Shown: piece after piece, positions 23,901 through 37,499 of the stretch
Position numbering within the stretch: position 1 is the stretch's first letter
How the letters are laid out: every line of letters begins with the position of its first letter
DNA from: Stichopus chloronotus
Taxonomy: Eukaryota; Echinodermata; Holothuroidea; Aspidochirotida; Stichopodidae
DNA: 64,000 nucleotides
Reading direction: 5' to 3'
Assembly: GCA_021234535.1 (NCBI GenBank)
Contig: CM037843.1
Coordinates: 13,601,979-13,665,978 of the forward strand
Notes under the pieces: generated by a model
Told to the model about the DNA's origin: nothing
The model's database searches: none
The model's input: only the letters and a program-made list of their open reading frames with translations
Translations under genes and position numbers: made by a program

Positions 23901-26900
23901 AAACCTACGGATGTGATGATGTCAACACATGACCTCCTTAAGTCACATCAATGCTGTGTGAATGTCCATGAAAAATTGAGATGTTAAACTTGGTTTCATA
24001 AATTTGCTTCCTAGAATGTCTCTATAAATACTGTATTTGTAAAACAATGTTTTGGGGTGGTTTGCATGCAAAATGAGGTAGTTTGGCTTTAATGCTGTTC
24101 TTGGTTAAAAAAAAAGAAGTAGGTTTTAATATCACAATTTTTTGGAACCTTAATTTTTACACATTTTGTTAGTCCATATACTGCACAATAAACCTCACAT
24201 CAAGTTTTCCACTCTTGTCAAATTTCAAGGTTACAAGAGCACTCCAATTGCAAAGACTTTTTTGCAGTAAGCTGCGCATTACACGTCATTGTGTAAACTT
24301 CTGACAACTGCAAATATTTCTTGGTTAGAACTCATTATTTTTCCAACCACCAATATCTTGCATAATTAACAAGATATTAGTGTGAGGTATGAAGTGCCTG
24401 CATCAAAAATCTTCTCCTTGATTTATGATCCTTTTAAATTACCCTGGCAGTTAAGTAATGATATATCATCCATGTTCACTGGCTTTGAAATGACTTATTG
24501 TCATCTAATAAAGTAACTGCAGTGTACAAAAAATATGTTCCATCATTTAAGAGCTTATTAAATTGCCATTGAGATATTCCTTCAATGAAAACTTGTCACG
24601 ATTAAGCAGACCTGGAATCAGGAGAGGGTCATACAGATACGATACTCTCCATGTAGGGTAAATCTGGTACAGTCAAGTGACTCCGAAGACAATTTTACGT
24701 GGCTTGAGTGTTTGAAACATCACAGGTCTGTTTAGAGTCAAATGACAGAAAAACAACTGAAGAATTACTTTTCCACATTCCTCTAGCCAAAGAGTATGAT
24801 CTAAGATTAAGACAATGTGCTTATTTCGTGGGAAAGGGTAGGGTGTCTGACCCATGATTAGAAATAAGTTGTTTACAGTGGCAGACAAATGACATATGCA
24901 GGAATTCTGGGATTTGTGAGGCAGACAACAAATTCATGACCATCAAGGAAGGTCCAGCCAATCCTTACATGATATCACTCATGTTTATGCTTTCTTGAGA
25001 GGAACATACCCTAACCATTATGGTATATCTGGATATCACGTCATATTTTATCATTCACGAAGAGGTCTTCTCGAGACATGATTTTAGCACATTACGTGTA
25101 TTTTGAGAGGACTGGGTGGAAGGTCATGCCATGCTGTTCACCTGCAGTGACTACTTTAAATTAAGTACTCTCAAACTTGAAAAATACTTGACAGAAACAC
25201 CAGTAGCTTGCTGAAAACATTCCCCCCCAAAAAAAAAAATGAGCAAGAAAAGAGAAGTAAATGCCACCATTTGATTTTTTGAGATGACCTGTGAGTATCC
25301 AGGAAACTGCTGGTGTTGTCATACACCTTTGAACTCTCAGAAATGATCTTATGATAATCGTCATCACTAGATCTTTGGAGAGTTTGGAGAGTATTCCAGA
25401 CCAATGTGAGCTATATTCCGCTGGCTGTCCACGAAGGACGGAGTTTTAACCCACTGTTCTGAAGACTAAGACCCTGCCAACCCGACTGATCGTCTGTACT
25501 TGTTTGCCTTGTCAATCGTCACTATGATCATCGCCTAACGTTAACCAAACTCGGTTTGAATCTGTGTATCGTCTCTGTTGCCTGTTTGGTTGCTGCTTAT
25601 TCAAGGGCTCATAGCCAAACCATCTTATGTGTAATGTCTATCATAACCTTGCTCTCCAATGCCTAACCATTAGTTCTCATTAGAGACACTGTTTCATCGC
25701 TGGTCACCATTTAAAATGAACTCCTGCCTAGTATTCTCTTTAGCGTTGCGTTCTTCCTGTGCAAGAACTGGCTCACAGCGCAACTGCGAAACCCCGGTCC
25801 GAAGTCCAGAACTGTCAACTGTTACAGTACCAGCTAACCAAGTACCACTCTTGTGGGTCTATTACCTCTAATTTTAAGCATTAGTTAATTGAACAACATA
25901 ACCATTTTAGCCTAATCAAGAAACAGCTTACATATTGTAATCTGAGTCTGTCTGAACTTACAACCTGACTGAGAAACTATAAATCTGATCTAAACGTTAA
26001 AGCAACACTCTCATTTCATCCGCTGTTTCAGAACCTATTTATTTGTTTGCATTCTTTTCTGCAACCATTTCAAGACAAAACATAAAAAGGTTGTCTGTTT
26101 TTAGTCAGTATGCACACAATCCAGCCTGTAAAAATATGGTCAGTTTTTGTTGCCATATTGTCAACCTTTTTTTTGTGACCTGGAGGTATTTTACCCTCTG
26201 AAGCATGCAATCCATTCATGTTGTCTTGGCAAAGTATCGGAAGGTGAGAATCTTGTGAAACCGCCTTTGAATGACGTAAAACCATGCTATAATTTTTAAT
26301 GCTGACATCTACTGCGAATCTCAATCACTTTTACCAGCCCCGATCTTAATTAACATTGAACGTGCATTTACCCGTAACTAATAAATGTAACCATGCCAGG
26401 ACAAGAGCAAATCTCCCAGTCCTTTGCTCAAGGTTCACATTGACATCTTGAGAACAATCCTCGCTATTTACAGTACGTCACTCCTCGAGATCTCCTAATG
26501 CATAAAACAAAGTCAGGACTGCTTCTCGAGACGTCTTTCCGTAATTGGAAACGAACGTATAAACTTGAGTCGTCCATAAAAGATTTAATGAAGGTCATTA
26601 CTTAATAACATGATGTTTGCTGAAGCCAAAAAGCTAAGAACTAATCGATTAAGAGACTCAAGACTTTCTTCCAGACGGAGAGTCTCGTCGCTGGAAACAG
26701 ACAGACGGATCTTGCAGGATTTGAGTCGTGATGGTGCAGTCCAGCTGCAAAGTGAGGGCTGAGAGGTAGACGTTCAGATTGATTCCTGGGATAGCAAGAA
26801 AATGGTTACTATTCCACCATCCATCGACAAGAAAAAATCTTAAGTTGGAAATTTAGACCAAAAGGAGTTTAAACTACCGATATTCCAAAGGAGAAAAAAC

Positions 26901-27288
26901 ATCAAGTTTTGTTTGTTTCTCTTTTACATGTAGTTCTGACAATCCAGAAGACACTGAAGTTAAACATGGCATTTTGAAAGTGTCCATTCTCCACAGTGTC
27001 CATACCTTCAGTCAAAGCAAACCAAGGGGAAAATCTCCACTCTCATATATTGTACAGTGCAAATTCCAAATGCTAGCATGAACACTGGGAATAGGAGAGG
27101 AACCTTTGCCATGGACCACTGAGTCCAAGCTAATCAACTGTTCAGGAATTATTTTCTATAGGTCACATGGTCTGATGACTTTTACAACAGGTCAGGGTGA
27201 CAAGGTCCTTTTTAATTACTGACACATCGTTAATATTTTCAGTGTTGCAGAGATACTCACATTAAAACAGAAGTTCTATTATACTGTG

Positions 27289-27633
27289 AGAGAAATAGGG
27301 CGTTTGTTTTAGAGGAAACATCCATATTTTTAAAACCAATGTTTGTGGACGCAGAATGATAGATCATTCAAAATAAGGTAGGACGGTAGACTTCTTTTCA
27401 AGAACTTAGTTTCTCACAGATAGGAACTCAGTTATTTGTTGCTCAACACTTATTTGTTCACCCAAACTTTTCAAAATTCAAATGATGCATCTTCCGTTAC
27501 TCATCACATGCATAATGTTTTGAGGAGATGAAGTTTTGTCAAATGTTTAGTGATGAGACTGAATGGTTTAACAATGACAAAAGCTTTTTCTTTTGTATGT
27601 CATGTTGGTGTATTCTAAATGCCCTATTTCCCT
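27289..27633 (-). mobile_element. piggyBac-type MITE, copy 1
   Basis: 345 bases with imperfect terminal inverted repeats: AGAGAAATAGGGCGTTTG at the left and, read on the other strand, AGGGAAATAGGGCATTTAG at the right. Its interior is the reverse complement of the 346-bp element at 58926-59271, including the segment about missing-free across GATGCATCTTCC and CACATGCATAATGTTTTGAG. The flanks here are not TTAA, so the target-site duplication has decayed or the ends have changed. No coding capacity. Confidence 0.7.
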
Positions 27634-30600
27634 TTCAACTTCCACAAAATGAATGACTTACAGTTCTCCAAAGAGTGTATGACAAAATCACTTGACACTG
27701 GGGTACAACTATCGAAACCCATCTCTACAGTAAATCGGATAGTTGGACCTTCGGCAAAGTAAAATCTCTTTTACGGTCTGTGGTAGAATAGTAACTTCCA
27801 CAGAACAACTATGGGAACAAATTTCTATGGTGAATTCGATAGCTTACTTGAATTTCAGGAATAGAAAATCTGTTTGATATTACAGTAGGAGCTTTCATAG
27901 ATAGACAGATAAATGTTGATACTTTGTGGAATGCTATCGGCCTGTCCTTGCATTTTCTACTGTTGTTGTAGAACGTAGTGTGCAGCGATTCATGTTTATG
28001 AAAAACATCAGTTCACTTTTCTTTTTACACAACATTTCAAACAAATGAATATCACATTTCACTGCCTTCAAACCTGAATCTACAAGAACATTAGACTGTT
28101 TGAATAAAATATCATGAAAAAAAAGAAGACACCACTGGGAAGCAATACCAATGACATAAAAAATAAAAAAAAACTCAGCTGTTTGCAAATCCCTTTTTCC
28201 ATAAGTAATGTGTCTACATTTAATGCTGGTGAGCTAGTCTACATAGTGATCGCCACTTTGCATGAATTTTGTAAATGGAATTTTACCATATTTTCACCAA
28301 CTTGACAGGATTTCTGTCAGGATGTGACAATTTGTACACAAAAAAAAATAAAATGCAATTATACGGTCTCACATTGTTAAATATTCGATATGGACACAGT
28401 CTGTCAGTCCAACACGTATGTAACTGCGTACGGTAAGAAACGAGGTATTTGTCTTCTGTGTTCCGATACATTCATTACCTGTGTGTTCAAAGGGCACATG
28501 GGCGTTTGGCTGATAAGAATCTTACAGGAGTTGACTTTTAATTGAATGCCACAGTGTATGTTACCCTGACTTTCCACATTAAGGAAAATTGTGAGAGATT
28601 TAAGTTTTCCTTGTAGATTCCAACCATACAGTAGAACTTTTGTACTGCGAAATGCAATGTAAGCAAATCCATCCAGCCGTCAAAACAACGATTTACCTGC
28701 AAGATGTGGTTGTCTCATTCAAAATTAAGTTGCCCTGCCAAAAACTGTGTCATGAACACACTTAACGAACCTTAATTTTTCTCTGTTGAAATTTAGCCCT
28801 ACACAGTGTTGAAGGTATGAAAGTTACACAAGATCTGCCTGGCTGAATGGAAACAGTAGCTCTATGTAGTTGATATGTCAATATGTACAATTTCACTTGA
28901 TTCCTAAACTTTACTAAAAATGTGTCACTCTTCTGATAACTTTGACTGACAAATATAAATGTCTCTAAAATGTTACATTCTGATGCCTCACAGGGATTGC
29001 TTGGTTGAAGAAAAAAAAAAAAGAGAAAAAAAACTTTCAGTCCCCAGAACCAATAAAAATCAGTTACAAAATATAACAAGGTTGGAATGTCAGACTAAAA
29101 ATCTGAACCTTGTCTGGAAACTGCGTATTTTGTTATGCAATATTGTAGTCTTACAACATTACGTGACCTTAGGCTTGTGAAGTCAATGACTGCATCTGCT
29201 TGACCTCAAACATCATGCTGTCTTTCTTTCGTCATTTTCCTGTCTTTCTCTTTGCTGTCATTTATTTTGCTTTTTTTGTTATGTGGCAACAGAGGATACA
29301 TGTGCCCCTGCTGTGCCTCACCCCCCCCCCCCCCACCACTGATCTACAACTGGTGTACTACACTTTAATTCTGTGATTGGGAACAAATGAAAGAAACCTT
29401 GCCATTCTCTCCTACAGTATGTAAGGAGTCAAATTTGGTTCTCCTACCACATGGACCGAGTGGTAGCTCCATGGTTCAACACATAGTGTACTGCACTATA
29501 TAACAATCAATGATAAAGGGCAGGACCCAAGACACATACAGGGGCCTATCATATATTACAGCAACTGCACTACCACATCTTTCTTGTTCACCAACATCAT
29601 GACGAAGGAGCTGAGACAAACAAAGGCACAGAAAACAAGGTTGGAGATTCTCCATTTAAAGCATGAATATGAGTTGAAAATTTGTCAGTGAAAATCAAAT
29701 TCTGCAGAATATGTCATAGCCACTACAGGAAAACATTGTTTAAGCCCCACTTTTGTATAAATGGATATTCATCTCCATTCCCAATTGGTCTGTTTGATTT
29801 CAAGTACACCGATTGACTGCACTATGCTTTGTTGGAGGGTTTGAATTTTGTGGGGCCAAAGGGCCAACAAAAATGTTGAGACAATTTTTCATATTCAAAT
29901 ATCTGAAAGATGAATGCATAGTTCTATTTCAGATTTTGTGACAGGTGATCTTTTCTCCTGCTTTTTCTTCACTGAAACACTAACAAAGAATGAAGATAGC
30001 TGATCAGGCAATTACCAGTACAACTCATATTCCAGCTTTAATGCAAGATACAAATTCAATACAAACAAAAAGGACTGCTGTTTTGTCAACATTTTGTTGC
30101 TTAATATTTAGCAGTGAAGATGCCTGACAACCCAACAAACAAATTGTGTGATATGGTTGTCCTGCAGGCAACCAAACCAATTAGGCACTTTCCAAATGAA
30201 GACATTTCTGACCAGATAGACCTGTAAAGTGAGTACTGAATTCTGGTTATTAATTTGCATTCCAAACATCACACTGTAAAGATGTCCATGAAACAGTAAC
30301 CTAGCAACCAGTTGGCTACCCATGATCATAGCATCATAAGTACTTGTACTGTAGGCTAGCTAAACTTTGGAAAGGACTACTAATAAATTGTTTGCTGGAT
30401 AACTCACTGAAATTGTTTGACTTTCAACACTGCTTGGTATGAATAAAAGCCTGTACTTATAAAAAAGAAGCTCCATAAAATTGAGGAAAGTTGTCTCTCT
30501 ATGTACCTCTCTTCCTCCCCACCCCTCAAGTCCCCAAATTCCATCACAGGTAGTCAAGGGTTTCAGTACTATGATGGCACACATCTAAATAGTGACACTA

Positions 30601-30684
30601 GGTATATTGTAGAGTATCTGCATCTCTTTTTAATCACTTTGTAATTTCATGAGGAAACAGAACAAGAATAAGCAAGAGAAAGCT

Positions 30685-30882
30685 ACAATCTTGGACAAAA
30701 TTGTTGGGACACTTTGTCGTACATTGCAAATATAATACTGAATTGTGAGAGGGTAACATGAAAACCCCGTGCCCCTTTCCAATGTTGCGCTATAGAAGTG
30801 AATGTACCCTTTGAACAGCAATCCTATAGCCAACACTGAACGAGGGTGCAGGGTGTTCCCAAGGTATTTTGTCCAAGATTGT
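30685..30882. mobile_element. 198-bp MITE, copy 1 (TIR ACAATCTTGGACAAAAT)
   Basis: Both ends carry the perfect 17-base inverted repeat ACAATCTTGGACAAAAT. The interior includes CCGTGCCCCTTTCCA, GTGTT/ATGTTGCGCTA and AGTGAATGTACCCTTTG. A second copy at 32454-32653 is highly similar by eye throughout. No open frame of note. No clear target-site duplication, so the superfamily is not assigned. Confidence 0.8.
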
Positions 30883-32453
30883 CTGAGTTTTTTGGGAGCA
30901 ATTTTGGAGCGAAATTTTGAAAGAAAATTGAACATTTCTGGACAGGGTGCATCATAAAAATTAGTTATCGTCGCCTATGGGTTTGGGGATTTTCAAATGA
31001 AAGTATTCTGAATTTCGACTACGAACATAACATGTTTAATTTTAATTTGGGGGTTTATTTGTATATGTTTTGTTGAAAAGGAGTGATCATGAATGGATAG
31101 ATTGTTTCATGGTTTTGAATGCGGACAGAAATAGTTGCGTTTAGAAATAACATTGATGGGCAGCTGTTGCATTGCGTTGCAACAGGAGTGTAACTGCAAT
31201 TGTAGAATGCTGGTAGGAATCCCAGTTATAACATATTCTGAAGTAGCTCCACGTTCTACCAAAATGCTTTAAAGTCAGAAGTGTAGATTCAGCTTAATAT
31301 TAAAATAATGGTAGAATGTTAGTAAAGGCTGGTTTTTTACATTTTTGGTCGCTAAGTCAAGATTTGTGACTGCAATTTTTACATAGCATGAAGCTGGTAA
31401 CATACTGTATGTAATCTTCAGTCTTGTAATCTACCCAATTTTCCCACGGGTTGCTTAAATTTTCCTGTCAAAACGTTTGGTAGAACGTGGGTTTCATTAA
31501 CCCATACTATCAGACGCTGTTGTTAGGTCTAAGTCAGCTCAGGTGGGGAGGCCAGGGTTCCATTCACGGCATGACCATAGTGTTTTTCACTGCTCAATTA
31601 TCCATTTATAAACTCAAATGTCTGTCAACATCTCATTTTTTATTCACTCATATGTAACATAAGGTAATTTATATACAAATTGATATAATGATATAGCTCT
31701 AACAACAAATATGTACTCTGAAGTCCGTTGAAACTGCTTAAAATGACTGACATATTACAGAGCACCATGTACGGTTCCACAGAATGGGTGCCATTCACTG
31801 TTATGTGAATATGAGCGAACGTCACATTTATTAAATCTGCATTTTAGGGGTTTATTTTGTATAATGATAGTACACTTTTTTTCCCCAGATTAACCTGCAA
31901 GTAAGTCATAATAGTCATTAAGCGTAATACTTTAATACCAGGCACCACGTCATCACTGTGAACAATTTGAATAAATAACACATATACATCGATCTTCTTC
32001 AACGGACCACTAAGTTTTTTTTTTTTTGGGGGGGTGTTTTTTGTTTTGTTTTTGTTTGTTTTTATCTTCGGTACTGGTCTCAATATCAGAGTTTGAGCCG
32101 AAAGTACGTCATTTGTATCATACAAAATGTTTTAAAGTAGTTTCCTGGTCGACAAGATGCATTGGATGTTACCTCCCCAATGACTGCATTTTATTTAGCA
32201 CATTTAGTGCAAATACGTGTATTTAACTGACTTATTCCTCCCTTTACTCTGCAATAACAGTGACAACATTCACATAATAATATAATTACAGTAAACCAAC
32301 TTCAATATAGGCCCCAAACATGCCGGACATGCACTGCTGATGTTTCTTGTTGCAAGGAATATCACCCCCCGCCCCATTTTGCTGTTTAACTTATTTCAAA
32401 TTGACGATTTTTCCTGTGCCCTGCACATGCTTCTAACCCATTGAAATTCTCAG

Positions 32454-32653
32454 ACAATCTTGGACAAAATTGTTGGGACACTTTGGCGTACGTTGCAAAT
32501 ATAACACTGAATTTTAGGTGAGAGGATAACATGAAACCCCGTGCCCCTTTCCAGTGTTGCGCTACAGAAGTGAATGTACCCTTTGCACAGCAATCCTACA
32601 GCCAACATTGAATGGGGGCACGGGGTGTCCCAAGGTATTTTGTCCAAGATTTT
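32454..32653. mobile_element. 200-bp MITE, copy 2 (TIR ACAATCTTGGACAAAAT)
   Basis: Same family and same orientation as the copy at 30685-30882, about 1.8 kb away. The left end is intact. The right end keeps ATTTTGTCCAAGAT, with the last bases altered. Differences are scattered substitutions and a small insertion near 32516-32521. Confidence 0.8.
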
Positions 32654-35600
32654 AGGTGTGACTTTGAGAGTCTTTGCAAACTCAACCACTGCATATTGTG
32701 TATTTCAATATGATTTACTCTATCTCAGGGGGCATTCACTAATTCTGCAGGAAAAGGTCCAGTCAATCTGTGGTGCACTGATATTCATTCTACAAGACTG
32801 GATAATTTAGTTAATAAAATTAACATCAACTTTACAATCTAACTACTGTACATACAGTAAATTTAAAGAAAAGTTTTTGAGTACAAATTTGATAGTGTAA
32901 GGGTTTTTGGGCACAATGCAAGGCAATAACTTCAACAGCACAATCCATGAAAGTGACTGCGAGGTAAAGATGAAGAAAAACTACCTGATAATGGTCTGGT
33001 CGGAAGCATAATATTTAAAGTAAGTCACAAACAAAAAGAATTTCCTTATGCAGCAATGCCAACTTAGCCTAAAGCACTGTATTCTCAATCAGCTGACCAG
33101 ACAGTAGTTGCACAACATTTCAAAGAAATATTTAGAGCATACATAACTCAGGCCTTCTATGATATCATAGATAAATATAACTTTTGGCACGGAATCAGTG
33201 CTGACATTCGCAATCGATTTAATATACTTTGGAAGACTGACTAAAACCATGCTAAAGCCTGTGTTGCCATTTTTCCACTAGAATTGTCACAGAACTGTTA
33301 CAGGACATACAATAACCTGGCCTACATCTTTCCATGAAGCAAAGAAAATTCTTCACAGAAAATTCTTGCATATTTATCACACTGCTACACAGTGTGACTA
33401 TTTTACACTATGTACGTGTCTTCCATATTGTAGCTGCCTTTCAATTTCAAATACAGAATTATAAGCCTCAAATGCAGTGTGTGGCTTGTACATTTTCACT
33501 TTAAAGTATTCATGCACTGTTAAAAATTCTGGAAGAATTCAGTTGTATATATTTAAGTTTATCCTTTTCACATGAAATGCATACAACATGGTTTAAGAAT
33601 TTCTAGAAGAAAATAAAGACAAAAGAACATGAAAGGCAAAGCATTAACATGAAAGATTATGACTCTTTAGTTCTTTAAAATGTCAATCTATGACATCACA
33701 CACATATGTAATCAATTCAGCAGGATGAGCTAGGCGAGTCGCCAGCAACCAGAAAAACTGTGCAACTGTCAGCACTACGTAGCATAATGACACTGCACTA
33801 AACTTTCACAAGTATGGTGCAAGCATAGGCCTAAAGACATTACACATAGTGAGATATGTAACTGGGATAAACAAAATACTTGACAGCAAGTACAATATTC
33901 CAAAATATGCAGTTGTAGTTATTATGAAATTATTTTACACACAACACAGATACAGCAGCAGCACATACGGTACAGAGACAATATGCACAAGTAGGATGTT
34001 GCAAGAGGATAGTTATTAAATTTACACTTTTAGCTTTACAATCACAGCCAATCGTTTTTAATACTTAACTGATTTAAGACAAGCTGGTCAATCAGATCCT
34101 AGCTTTGTACACCTTTAAACTAATAGCAATAAAATTGCACAGAGACATATTTTTAAGCTGTCTTACATTTCCCCATTCAAGTGACTATTTTAAATCACAT
34201 AGGGAGCCAAGCCTAATGACAGAATTCTATCAAAAGTTTGGTGACTGAATTCAGACACAGAATTAGGCCCAAAGCATTGGAAACTGGTTCTCTGCAACCC
34301 TTAACTTCATGCATCCCAAACTTGTGTTTATGCAATAATGTTACTACAGTGATGTCAGTGTTTAGGTGCACAAAATTAGTGACCACCGATTGCACGGTTG
34401 TCACTGTTTGCTAGATTTTTCTGTTAGTTGCTATATATGCTGACAATGATGAATAAATAAGTTGAACTTTGCAGCCAGTTCCAGTGAGGGTTAGACTAGC
34501 GTATCCCCAAAATGATATGAAATGATTAAGACATTTTCATGAACAGATGTAGGATGGGTACTAAGTTGAGACATCCTATTAATGGTGTAGTCTAATGGTG
34601 TAGCCCTGGGCATCATCAAATCCTTAAACTGGTGAATGAATGACAAATCTGGGATCATCATTACCACATGAGTGAGACACAGTTAGCTACTGTAGCTAAA
34701 TATCTTGCTTCCAGTTCCATTACTGTACATGCAAGTGTTGCATGCAGGGTGAGGGTTAATGGTTTATTACTACAGTATGTTAGATACAGTACATTTTCAG
34801 TTTTGGCATAAAAATTTGGAGCATGAAAAGCACACTGTGGGTGCCCAGGACAATTGCTAACTATTTTTACTCTACAATTCCTGTTAGGACAAACTTAGGC
34901 TAGAAGGTTTTATCAAAGTGATTCAAGGTTTTATCAAAGTGATTCAAGTGAAAGCATGCCATCATAACTGAAAATAAAACCTCCCTTGAAGTGACTTGTA
35001 ACTAAACGACAACACCTACAATAGTACAAACAAGGTAAATAAAGGTCCCCCATATGAAAATGAGTTAAGAGAAACATATCTACATCATAACATCTAAGGG
35101 TTCATAGGATTCTGTAAGATCAACAAGCAAAGGCTAGCACCATTTTTAGACCTGTACACCGAAGACACCTTAAATACGTCTAAGACACCTTACAAGTCTA
35201 AGACACATTACATAACTTAACATAACTTAACAAAGGGAAGGTGACCAGTCATATAGTCTTAGACCCCCCTGGACAGCATCCAGTGACCAGAGTCATACTT
35301 TTAAGAATCTAAGGCCTACAGTTTGAAGCATGTCCCCCTCCCCCACTCTTAAAAATGAACTGACACTCTGCGCTGAGTTAACGTTCAGTTGTATGGGAAA
35401 ATGGGTTGAGAATTTAGGAGGATAATGGCATCTGAATAGCTATCAAGTGTACATATTAAGTAATAGGCCTTAGTAAAAATCAAATCAGCAATTCCCTTTC
35501 TTCAAGTGGATAGAATTCTAAAAAGGTAGGATTTGAATAGACATAAAGATCTACACACTTGGACAAGTGTTATAGACAGTGCAGCTCTGACCTTCAAACT

Positions 35601-36394
35601 TACACACTGTCCACCATTTTTTGTGTAGCTCTGTTATTAAAGATGACCATTTTATTGGTGTTTTTGAAGAGCGAGCTGCCCTTGCTTGCACCAGGACAAG
35701 GTGGATAAATTTATATTTCTTTCACCATTGAGTCATTGTTATGAAATCAATGCCAATGTGGAATTATTTTGGGTGAGGTTTCTATGTTTTCTGTAAGTAG
35801 TTGTCATTACTTTTATTTACTTATTTTTCTCAACTCTTTGCCCTGTGAAAGACATTTGTTTCCATTTTTTGCCATGCGTCCTTTTTTTTTGTTATGTGTT
35901 TCTACTTCGGCATTCCATATATAACCCACACGCCTAACCCTTAACATAACCCCTAACCCAAAACATGACCTACAGACACTCTCACTCTCCATACAACCCT
36001 GACCCCTACCCCCTTGAGTAACTCGCAAACCTTCAAAACGACTGTACTCTTTCAGCATTCCAGTGTGCAGGGTAGCCAGGGCTATTCAGCTAGTCCTATT
36101 GTGCTCATCTTCTGTTCACTCTGTGAGCTCTATTCATCTTGTAGCTATTCATTCCACTGAGTGTCCTCTGAAGGCCTATTTTTCTATTGTTTGTGTGCAA
36201 GAGTATGTGTTCTGACCAGTGTTCCTGGCATCAGCTCCGGGCACTACTTCTAAAACAGAGCCGACGCTAATGAAGTAGGCTCTGCTGTGAAAATTTCAAT
36301 ACAGGAAGGGCTTATTTTGTCCGAATGTCTTTCAAATCCTCCAGGCTCTGAAACTCTCATCCGAACAAAATATAAATCACATACCTCAAAATGA

Positions 36395-37145
36395 CAACAG
36401 GGCCTATTTTGAAAGTATGAGAGTATAGATATATGTAGAGTGTCTTCACATCCAATCTAGTAGTACACACGCAAACTAACAAGGTAAAAACATCTTGATT
36501 TTAACGAGGGGCATGAGGGGTAGTTGGAAATAAACGTCTGAATAAGACATACTTACAGGATAGAAAGCAACATTTGTGGAGTATTTCAGAAATCTACTGG
36601 GCCTACTTTGAGAGTATATATAGAATACCTCCTTATCCTCTCTTTACATATCTACAGAATAAAAAGCAACAATTGTGAAATATACACTATCTGCAGGGCC
36701 AATTTCAAGAGTCTGCCTTGGCAGTCTGCACTCAGATTTGTGTAAGAATAAGTAATATCAGATACTTCAAAGTAGTAACAACCAGGGTCTATTTGGAGAG
36801 TAAATATTGTATAAGGGTGTCTGCACAAAAATTCGTGTAAGAATAAGTGATATTGGAAACTTATTCTTGCACGAATCTTAGTGCAGACAGCATAGGCTTA
36901 TAATACTCTCGAAATATAGGCCATGTAGATAGTACATATTTCACAAACATTGCTTTTTATTCTGTACATATGTAAAGATAATGGGATGTGAAGACATTCT
37001 GTATATACTCTCAAAATAGGCAGTGCAGATTTTTTTAATATTTCAACAAATGTTGCATGCTTTTTATTCCATAATATGTCTTATTCAGATGTTTAATTCC
37101 ACCTAGGCCTACCCCTCATTCCCCTCGCTAAGATCAAGAAGGCAC
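36395..37145. repeat. Inverted cluster of ~100-bp units near RCE1 exon 1a
   Basis: The left arm holds tandem diverged units containing CTATTTTGA(G/A)AGTAT, TCTTCACATCC or CTCTTTACATAT, and AGAATAAAAAGCAACA. The right arm holds the same units reversed (for example GGATGTGAAGACATTCTG and TACTCTCAAAATAGG). The outer ends also pair: CTTGATTTTAACGAGGGGCA at about 36495 with the reverse of CCCCTCGCTAAGATCAAG near 37135. The centre, near 36825-36890, has a tighter palindrome built on ATTCGTGTAAGAATAAGT and ACTTATTCTTGCACGAAT. It is likely a composite fold-back transposon. Confidence 0.6.
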
Positions 37146-37224
37146 AAGTCGTTTTACCGTGTTATTATAGGATAACTCGTAATTTAAGCTTCCCGCCTTC
37201 GTTTTCCTTCTTATTACCAATTGG

Positions 37225-37295
37225 GTAGCATTATTACTAGCCTAGGCCTAGCTAGCTTAAGTTAGGCCTAAGCTAGGCTAGCCCTAGCTAACTCC
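37225..37295. repeat. CTAGGC/AGGCCTA palindrome-rich tract
   Basis: A run of overlapping short palindromes (CCTAGG, AGGCCT, GCTAGC, CTTAAG, AAGCTA) in about 70 bases, just inside the intron after RCE1 exon 1a. Purpose unknown; it may be the remnant of a simple repeat. Confidence 0.4.
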
Positions 37296-37374
37296 ATGGA
37301 CTAAGTAAGTGAGAACCATACAGGCCTGCATTTTCTGTGTTTCACGAAAATAAGATTCAAATTGTTAGCATTAC

Positions 37375-37499
37375 CTTGGCAGTCCGCTTCGCCATAGATA
37401 AAGACTCCCAACGTATGCCGCAGCAAGCACAATACAGCTAAAACAAGCTCGAAAGACACCCGTACAGCCGAACTTTACCAGGTGCATGGAGGTCGCCAT
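37375..37499 (-). CDS. RCE1: RCE1 first coding exon, distal alternative (exon 1a)
   Basis: Encodes 41 residues plus two bases of the next codon. It starts at an ATG in a good context (AAAATGG, 37497-37499) and ends at AG|GTAATG. RCE1 is the type II CAAX prenyl endopeptidase (ABI/CPBP family) that removes the last three residues of farnesylated or geranylgeranylated proteins such as Ras at the endoplasmic reticulum. The exon ends in YVGSLYLWRSGLP, a close match to the conserved end of the first membrane segment of animal RCE1. Residues about 20-36 are hydrophobic. The split codon (AG+A) gives Arg and leads into DHPLTIKQR of exon 2, as in the family. The promoter and 5' UTR must lie just above 37500; no TATA box is evident. 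This copy is closer to the vertebrate sequence than exon 1b. The rest of RCE1 follows at lower coordinates. Confidence 0.88.

Larger units (their letters stand above)
20947..37374 (-). other. RCE1 intron 1 (or region upstream of exon 1b)
   Basis: About 16.4 kb. It contains two copies of a 198-200-bp MITE (30685-30882, 32454-32653), one copy of a 345-bp piggyBac-type MITE (27289-27633), a small diverged direct repeat near 27690-27850, a 19-bp tandem duplication near 34912-34950, and an inverted-repeat cluster at 36395-37145. The promoter for exon 1b would lie just above 20946, but I see no clear core-promoter motif. No other gene is supported. Confidence 0.55.
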
